This document shows positions 58,003-64,000 of a DNA stretch of 64,000 bases, piece after piece (position 1 is the stretch's first letter; every line of letters starts with the position of its first letter). The notes under the pieces are model-generated. The model made no database searches and was not told the DNA's origin. It was given only the letters and a program-made list of their open reading frames with translations. Both the position numbers and the translations under genes were made by a program. Source of the stretch: Rheum nobile (taxonomy: Eukaryota; Streptophyta; Magnoliopsida; Caryophyllales; Polygonaceae); the NCBI GenBank assembly GCA_027886185.1, contig WOAB01000527.1, forward strand, positions 620,001 through 684,000, read 5' to 3'.

Positions 58003-58829
58003 TAAAAATATCCGATTCGGCAGACCCGATTTTATATTTCTCCAATTCGAATCCTAAAAATTCATATTCAAAAATATTTGTTTAATTTTTATCTGAATTC
58101 GATCCAATTCGGGTGATTTTTCTGGATACTTGGACCGGACGCGGATCGGGATATTTTACTTATTAGATATTTGGGAATCTGGTACTATTAATATATAATA
58201 TATATGTTTAATTAGTTTAGATGATCTCAAAATGGTGTTTGTACATTTTTAAGTAATTAAACATACTTTAATTCTCCAATACAACATTCACTATTTTATT
58301 CATTTTAATAAAAAAACAACCTTGATTATTATTCTTATAAAATTAAAACCATAAATCAATAATTTATGTACTAATTGTCGCCTCACTAAACAAAGCAAAT
58401 ATGTTTTTATGTCAAGAATGAGTGTTCATCATTGAATTAAATTTTGATTATATAAGTTAAAGTTATAACTTTATACATACTTGTCAATTCCTATTATTAT
58501 ATAATATATACATTTATGGTTTTCAATTTGAAAAGGTTGACAATTTTAATTGTTTGAAAAAATTACAAGGACTTGCAAATGGTATTGATGTTTGACTTTT
58601 AGTTTGTACTTTACGGATTGATAATTTTGATTGAATTAGAAAAATTAACATTTTAATTTAATTTTTTATAGGTTTTCTAGTAACCGAATAATTTAGATAT
58701 CCGAGTCGAATATCCGATCTGATCCGGATAATATTTTCCGGATACGGATAAAAGTTTTGTGAATATTTTTTATCGGATATCCGACATACCAGAGCGGACC
58801 GGATCGGATATATCCGTTTACTCGCCCTT
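58003..58829. repeat. Repeat element with GGATATCCG-type motifs
   Basis: Both ends are rich in 'atccgattcgg', 'cggatatccg' and 'ccggatcgg' phrases. The left end 'gagtaaaaatatccgat' and the right end 'atatatccgtttactcgcc' are roughly inverted. The AT-rich middle (about 58170-58660) is non-coding. This looks like a short non-autonomous transposon, directly abutting the plastid insertion. Boundaries are approximate and the superfamily is unknown. Confidence 0.5.
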
Positions 58830-58897
58830 AGGATGAGATTCCATTGATACATAGCCAATTCCAATAGACTTATACCTATTGGAGGGTCCCATTGGCG

Positions 58898-58941
58898 TGC
58901 ATCCAGTAGGAATTGAACCTACGAATTCGCCAATTATGATC
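58898..58941 (-). pseudogene. trnI-CAU: Plastid trnI-CAU, 3' half
   Basis: On the minus strand the sequence from CATAATTGGCG through 'ttcaattcctactggatgc' matches the anticodon-to-acceptor half of plastid tRNA-Ile(CAU). The 5' half is missing because the NUPT switches here to rpoC2. The adjoining 58833-58897 resembles the rpl23-trnI spacer. Confidence 0.8.
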
Positions 58942-58949
58942 TAACTATA

Positions 58950-59489
58950 GTGCAAAGTCGTATCTCTTTGGTTAATTGGATCCAAAAGGTTTATCGATCC
59001 CAAGGGGTACAAATACATAATAGGCATATAGAAATTATTATACGTCAAATAACATCAAAAGTCTTGGTTTCAGAAGATGGAATGTCTAATGTTTTTTTAT
59101 CAGGAGAGCTAATCGACTTGTTGCGAGCGGAACGAACAGGGCGTGCTTTGGATGAAGCGGTCTCTTATCGAGCCGTCTTATTGGGAATAACGAGAGCTTC
59201 TTTGAATACTCAAGGTTTTATATCCGAAGCGAGTTTTCAAGAAATTGCTCGAGTTTTAGCAAAAGCTATTCTCCGGGGCCGTATCGATTGGTTGAAAGGT
59301 CTAAAAGAAAACGTGGTTCTGGGCGGAATGATACCCGTTGGTACCGGATTCAAAGGATTAGTACATCGTTCAAGCCAATATAAGAGCATTCCTTTGAAAA
59401 ACAAAAAGAAGAATCTATTCGAGGGGGAAATGAACGATATTTTGTTTTACCACAGAGAATTATTTAATTCTTGGGTTTTAAAAAAATGA
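58950..59489 (+). pseudogene. rpoC2: Plastid rpoC2, 3'-terminal fragment
   Basis: About 179 codons of the C-terminal part of the plastid RNA polymerase beta'' subunit, with LLGITRASLNTQ and GGMIPVGTGFKG motifs. The N-terminal three-quarters is missing. A small deletion after the Lys run shifts the frame and stops it at 59487 before the normal C-terminus. Non-functional nuclear copy. Confidence 0.9.
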
Positions 59490-59725
59490 TACATCAAAAC
59501 CCTAGTTTAGTTAATTTAAGAACGGATTCCTCCCATTTATCTGTTTTGTATTTCTTACGGGCATTTTCTTTCTTTTTAAGATAAAAGATAATAAGGAATA
59601 GAAATGAATTAATGGTTTGGATTGTGTATCAATGGCCAATTAGTTGCCGAAGAGAAGGTTCCTTCGGAACAATTATTTATTTCGAGATACCTCATCTCTT
59701 AAAAAAAGAGAAAGTGTGAGGAGAA

Positions 59726-59866
59726 ATGACAAGAAGATATTGGAACATCAATTTGGAAGAGATGATGGAAGTGGGAGTTCATTTTGGCCATGGTACTAGG
59801 AAATGGAATCCTAGAATGTCACCTTATATCTCTGCAAAGCGTAAAGGTATTCATATTACAAATCTT
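59726..59866 (+). pseudogene. rps2: Plastid rps2, 5' fragment
   Basis: Starts MTRRYWNINLEEMM with the usual rpoC2-rps2 spacer upstream. About 47 codons end at HITNL, where the sequence jumps to the psbB-psbT spacer. This is ribosomal protein uS2c, of which only the N-terminus is present. Confidence 0.9.
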
Positions 59867-60005
59867 ATCATTTTGACTCTCTTTTTGTGATTTGACATTA
59901 GGGATCAGAGAAATCTTGATTTAATCATTTGACTCTTTATTTATCAGGGAAATAATCCCCAATAAACAGGTATGGAAGCTATAATCGTAAACCACAATCG
60001 AATCT

Positions 60006-60089
60006 ATGAAAGCACTGGTTTATACATTTCTATTAGTCTCGACTCTAGGGATAATTTTTTTCGCTATCGTTTTTTCGAGAACCTCCTAA
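60006..60089 (+). pseudogene. psbT: Plastid psbT, frameshifted
   Basis: Encodes the photosystem II PsbT start with Glu2 changed to Lys (gaa to aaa), reads ALVYTFLLVSTLGIIFFAI, then an extra base in the T-rich run near 60069 shifts the frame and gives an early stop at 60087. Upstream sequence matches the psbB-psbT spacer. Confidence 0.88.
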
Positions 60090-60179
60090 AGTTCCAATTA
60101 AGAAATGATTTTTCATTATCTTCGTTGAAGTAATGAGCCTCCCAATATTGAATGCATATCGGGAGGCTCATTACTTCAA

Positions 60180-60302
60180 CTAGTCCACGTGTTCCTCGAA
60201 GGGATATCTTAGTTGTTGAGAGGGTTGCCCAAAAGCGATATATAAGGCATACCCGGTAAAACTTACAAGTAAACCAAATATAAAGATGGCGACTAGGGTT
60301 GC
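60180..60302 (-). pseudogene. psbN: Plastid psbN, 5'-truncated
   Basis: The minus strand reads ATLVAIFIFGLLVSFTGYAL and continues to the stop at 60180-60182. The first three codons are lost at the NUPT edge. The psbT-psbN spacer hairpin with 'aatgagcctccc' arms (about 60133-60173) is retained. The minus-strand opposite arrangement with psbT matches the plastome. Confidence 0.88.
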
Positions 60303-61355
60303 ACATGGTGTTAAATAACATCATTTAATTTCAATTTCATGATAAACAGAAAATATCACTAATAAATTAACAGAAAATTTGCCTAATCACTAATACATAA
60401 AAAATTAACATTTTATAGCAATAAATGCCACTTTTTAATTGACTATGCATATAAAGCACTTTTAAGAATATAGAAATAATTACATATTAACATATTTATT
60501 ATATAGTTTATGTAAGTTATAGAATGAATTTAGCATAATTTACATGTAAAATTATGTTTTTTAACCAATATATACCCATAATATTCAAAAAAATATGAAA
60601 GAACATTTTTATTAAATTAAGAAAATCTACATAAATTATCATATCTATTACATATAAGATTTTTGTTATAGAATAAAATATAATAATAAATATAATTTTT
60701 AGTATTCTAATTTACAAAAATTAGGCCACAATTTATAAGTAAATAGTATTTCTTCTTAATATGCAACAATGAAGCAAATAAAATACACATGTAGTAAAAA
60801 TATAAACTTAATATTATAATTTGAAATTAAAAGCAATTTTATAATAAAATATATTTATAGTATTTTTTATTAAGAAATTATTTAGTACATATTAAAAAAT
60901 ATAAAACTTAAAGTCATACTTAACTATAAACCAAAATCATAGAGAAAAAAGAATACAATTTTAACTCGCATCTATGAACATTGACCAATGACCTATGTAT
61001 ATCATAATAACAATAATACTTATAATAAATAATTAAATATGTAAAAATTTAGATATTTTTCTATGTTATATAAAAATAATAGATTATAAGATAGAACAAA
61101 GCCCTATATTAATATCACTAAACAAAATTTTTAAAAAAATTGATAAGTCAATTTATTGGATTTCGTTACCTTTTAGACTCGACAATTTTTACAAAAAAAA
61201 ATGAATAACACATAAATTTTAAAAATTTATCTCATAAAGAGATAAAAGCCTAAAATATAAGTAATCAACGAATTAGAATAGTTGTAGAACCAAAAACGTT
61301 ATAAAACTAACCCCGCGAGGAAAAGTGACTGGTTTTTTAATATGAAGATTTTTGC
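60303..61355. other. AT-rich intergenic DNA
   Basis: About 1 kb, very AT-rich, with no gene or clear repeat recognised. Confidence 0.55.
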
Positions 61356-61532
61356 AATATGGTGTTTAGATAATGGCCGTTGCTATTTAGATCCCCAGGT
61401 AAATTACTATTTAGCGCCCGGGGTCGTCCGTCACGGACGAAACATATCCGTCTGTGACGAATGGATGAGTTTTGTCTGTGACGGACAGATGTGTTTCGTC
61501 TGTCACGGACGGAGTTGTTGTATATAAATACA
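61356..61532 (+). promoter_or_regulatory. Repeat-rich promoter of the plant mobile domain pseudogene
   Basis: 'ttgctatttagatcccc' and 'ttactatttagcgcccgg' at about 61380-61423 resemble Mutator-like terminal sequences. They are followed by several CCGTCACGGACG / CTGTGACGGACAG palindromic motifs (61424-61515). A TATA-like 'tatataaata' lies at about 61522-61531. Downstream DNA to about 61664 would be a 5' UTR exon with a donor at 'gag|gttagt'. Confidence 0.5.
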
Positions 61533-61552
61533 GCAACTTCGCAATGCTCCCA

Positions 61553-63704
61553 TCAAATATCAAATTAACATATCTCGTGACTTGTCCGTCCGTGCTCTCT
61601 TCCCACGCATTCGCCATTCCGATCCGTCACGTATCAATCGAATTCGTCCATTACGATCCGTGAGGTTAGTTAAATCTTTACTTGTTCTTGGCTTAGTTTA
61701 ATGGTGTGTTGAAATTATTGAATTTGTTTGCAAATTTTTGATGAGTTAGGTTTTAGGGTTTACATGATTAAGTGTTTAATGTTGGATTTGAACATGTTTG
61801 AATGTTGTTTGAATGGAAAAATGCCGGTTTTGAATCTGGATTTGAACATGGCTTAGTTTAGGTTTTAGGGTTCGATCTCGCGAATCTTGTTTGGGGAAGA
61901 AGATGAGCAGCTCGTTCGTGACGGGCGGATCTGCTTGGTTCGTCACGGGTGGATGTGCTCTGTCCGTGACGGGCGGATTTGCTTGGCCCGTGACGGCGGA
62001 TGTGCTCAGTCCATGACAGGCGGATCTGCTTGGTCGGTCCGTGACGGGCGGATTTACAGTTTCATTATGTGTTGATTTGGTTCATTTGGATGACATAGTT
62101 GCTTCTAAAGTGTTGTTTTTTCCTGTTACAGATGGATAACGAAATAAGATTTGTCCGTCATCGAAGGTGGAACGCTAATCGTGAGGGACAAGGACAAGAA
62201 CAGGAGGACCGAGTATACCAAAGAAGGCAACCTTTGAAGAAAAAAATAAAAAAAGGCGACGAAGTAGGACTGAGTACGGTAAATGAACCGACCATACCGG
62301 TATATCTAGACCTTCACTGAACAACATGCCGTTTAACGACCCACCGATATACTAGACAGTTAACCCGGATGTGGTAAGTAACTATATATATGCTTAGTTA
62401 ATTAAACTATTACATTATTTAATATTGTTTCTAATAATTTGTTTTATAGGATCCTACATGGTATGTACCTCTTGTACATGTTCCTATGTGGTCGGGGTGG
62501 TCAGGGGATATGAGTGGGCAAGGTGTTTGGCCCGTTCAGCAACCTAGTGTTGAGGAACCGGCTCCTTTTACACAACATAGACAGGCTAGACAGCGTAGAC
62601 ATGCTGGAGGCCAGAGAAGGGATGCTATCGATCCTAAGTTGGTAGGACCTGTAGCTGGAGGTCCAGAGATCCCAGACTTGCTTTTTAGCTTCACAACCCA
62701 TACAACATACTTTGTTTATCAGGGCATCGTAAGTTATCAAAACTTGATTTTATTTTAAATTATTTCCCTGTTTATTTTTGTATCTAACATTTTCTTTTAT
62801 AGGAGCGAGAAACTAAGACATTTCAGCACAAGCATGAGCAACTACGCAAATAGAGTCTAGACGATGAATCTCCATGGTGCGATCTGGCTTGAAACAACGG
62901 CATCACACATCTGCAGGACCTGATCTACACTTATGTAGATGTGCCTTTGATTTCTGCTTTTGTGGAGCAATGGCAGCCGGAGACGAATTCATTTCACATA
63001 CCATTTGGAGAGATGACTTTAACTCTCCTTAATGTATACATGATTTTGGGCCTCAACATAGATGGGAATGGAATGGGACTTCCTCTATATGATCGTATCA
63101 AAGGAAAAAATGAGTTGTTCAATGAACAAGTACATAGGGCAATGGAGTTTTTTGACTTGACACCGCAAATGGCAGAACGTGGGCTCACCGCAAATAACCT
63201 AAGAAGTCATTCCGTGAGCACAGAGTTGGATGATAAGACTATCGCTTCAGGTTATCTCCTCTACCTGATGGGCTCGACCCTCTTTCCTAACAAGTCGCAA
63301 CACTTGTTGCCCATGCCATATCTGACCTACGTGAGTGACGTTCATGCTACTCGCAATCTTTCTTGGGGTATCGGCACTTTGGCATTCATGTATCGTTCAT
63401 TGGGCGAGTGTTCACGCCATGAATGTCGTCAGATGTCGACCTGCTATATATTATTGCTGGTAAGAATTGTGTTGCATATTATTTTTATGTTATTTAATTA
63501 AATTTATGTTTTAGGTTGATATGTTTGTAAAAACATATTTATGTACAGGCTTGGATCTATATGTACTTCCCTAGCTTTCGTCCTCCACAGAATGAGTTAT
63601 TCGACAATAATTTGCCACATGCAAGGCGATGGAACCCCGTGCAGAGCCGTAGTAGACAGAGAAGAAACTACAGGGAGGAGATAGATTTAATGCAATCTTG
63701 GCAA
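61553..63704 (+). pseudogene. Plant mobile domain (MAIN/MAIL-like) gene, degenerate
   Basis: The model has a 5' UTR exon about 61553-61664 and coding exons 62132-62373, 62460-62728, 62803-63459 and 63549-63704, with GT-AG junctions and matching phases for the last three. Exon 2 starts MDNEIRFVRHRRW but hits a stop at 62318-62320, and its length puts the next exon out of phase, implying a frameshift. Exon 4 has stops at 62851-62853 (TAG) and 62890-62892 (TGA). It then carries the recognisable plant mobile domain: VEQWQPETNSFHIPFGEMT, an LGLNIDG segment, GSTLFPNKS and WGIGTLAFMYRSLGE, continuing in exon 5 with AWIYMYFPSF. PMD proteins occur as host silencing factors (MAIN, MAIL1) and as transposon passengers. 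The repeats around this copy favour the latter. The 3' end is lost or interrupted by the repeat from about 63773. Confidence 0.75.
61916..62055. repeat. Tandem CCGTGACGGGCGGAT repeats in the intron of the PMD pseudogene
   Basis: About six imperfect units built on CGTGACGGGCGGAT plus 'ctgcttggt'/'gtgctcagt' linkers, about 25-30 bases each. The same CCGT(G/C)ACGG core is repeated upstream of the presumed TATA box at 61424-61515. Confidence 0.8.
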
Positions 63705-63772
63705 GTAAGTATCATATTATGGGGTTTATGTCTCATATTAAAGTATTACAATTGTGTGAAGGTACTTATGGC

Positions 63773-64000
63773 CAGTGTTCTAAAAATCCCCGCCTAGGGC
63801 CGCCTAGGCGAGAAGAAGTTTCTAATCTTATGGAAGCAGCAATATCTTAGTAGATGACGGATGTATAGAACATAGTTTTGGGCTATGTTTTGTAAAATAA
63901 GGCCCATAATAAAATATCAAACCACATCTCAACGTAGTTTTACAAACATTAATGGATTTGACAGAACGTAGTAAAATAATCATATGTATTAGGCATTAAC
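63773..64000. mobile_element. hAT-like terminus interrupting the PMD pseudogene
   Basis: CAGTGTTCTAAAAATCC followed by 'gcctagggccgcctaggcg' is a familiar plant repeat start resembling hAT terminal sequences (recalled). It lies shortly after PMD exon 5 and runs off the window, so the far end and its 8-bp duplication cannot be checked. Confidence 0.4.

Larger units (their letters stand above)
58833..60302 (+). other. Mosaic nuclear plastid DNA insertion (NUPT)
   Basis: About 1.47 kb of plastid-derived sequence joining three loci that are far apart in typical angiosperm plastomes: rpl23-trnI spacer with half of trnI-CAU (58833-~58946), rpoC2 3' end to rps2 5' end (~58947-59866), and the psbB-psbT spacer with psbT and psbN (~59867-60302). 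Gene-level frameshifts and truncations show it is nuclear and decayed rather than contaminating plastid DNA. Confidence 0.9.

Noticed and set aside
60064..60324. An 86-codon minus-strand frame across the NUPT edge
   Set aside because: It reads psbN and psbT in the wrong frame and crosses the insertion boundary. The correct psbN frame is different.

Overview
The window looks like nuclear DNA of a flowering plant, most likely a eudicot. It has compact-intron plant genes (a papain-type xylem cysteine peptidase and a class A4 heat-shock factor), a plastid DNA insertion with plant plastid genes, a plant mobile domain pseudogene, and dense plant retrotransposons. I cannot fix the genus. Only two intact-looking protein genes were found, both on the minus strand between 52.5 and 57.3 kb. 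Most of the rest is transposable elements and their debris.

1-40 kb is a nested retrotransposon stack. The oldest layer is element C, an LTR element with about 2.6-kb LTRs and a 3.2-kb interior without open reading frames. A third copy of its LTR (4718-7296) lies head-to-head in inverted orientation against its 5' LTR. Two Ty3/gypsy chromoviruses of the Tekay/Del type sit inside that 5' LTR: element A (7794-21808, target duplication GTATC) and element B (22810-34290, target duplication GGGCT). The other LTR-C copies preserve the empty sites. Element A carries two further insertions that look like solo LTRs (TSDs AAAAC and AGACA). Element B carries a palindromic foldback cassette (TSD GGTTT). 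Both A and B have an extra reading frame upstream of gag (called ORF0 here), with an MGxxxS N-terminus, acidic EEDP repeats and a basic tail. All A and B reading frames are broken, mostly by C-to-T or G-to-A stops.

40-52.4 kb is AT-rich intergenic DNA. It holds two more solo LTRs (TSDs AACAT and GTTTT), two copies of a ~550-bp long-TIR MITE, and a second nest. A LINE-like retroposon with a 14-bp duplication (44202-50064) contains a hAT/ZMYM1-like transposase fragment and a 3.24-kb foldback element. The foldback has ~0.5-kb inverted arms, a 2.3-kb 13-bp-based minisatellite and an 11-bp flanking repeat.

52.5-58 kb holds an XCP-like cysteine peptidase (4 exons, 358 aa) and an HSFA4-like factor (2 exons, 380 aa), with about 2 kb between them. 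58-60.3 kb holds a GGATATCCG-rich repeat followed by a mosaic nuclear plastid insertion joining three distant plastome loci (rpl23-trnI, rpoC2-rps2, psbB-psbT-psbN). 61.3-63.8 kb holds a degenerate plant mobile domain (MAIN/MAIL-like) gene. Its promoter and first intron are full of CCGTGACGG-type repeats, and a hAT-like terminus follows it.

All calls were made by eye. Identities, ages and family assignments were not computed.
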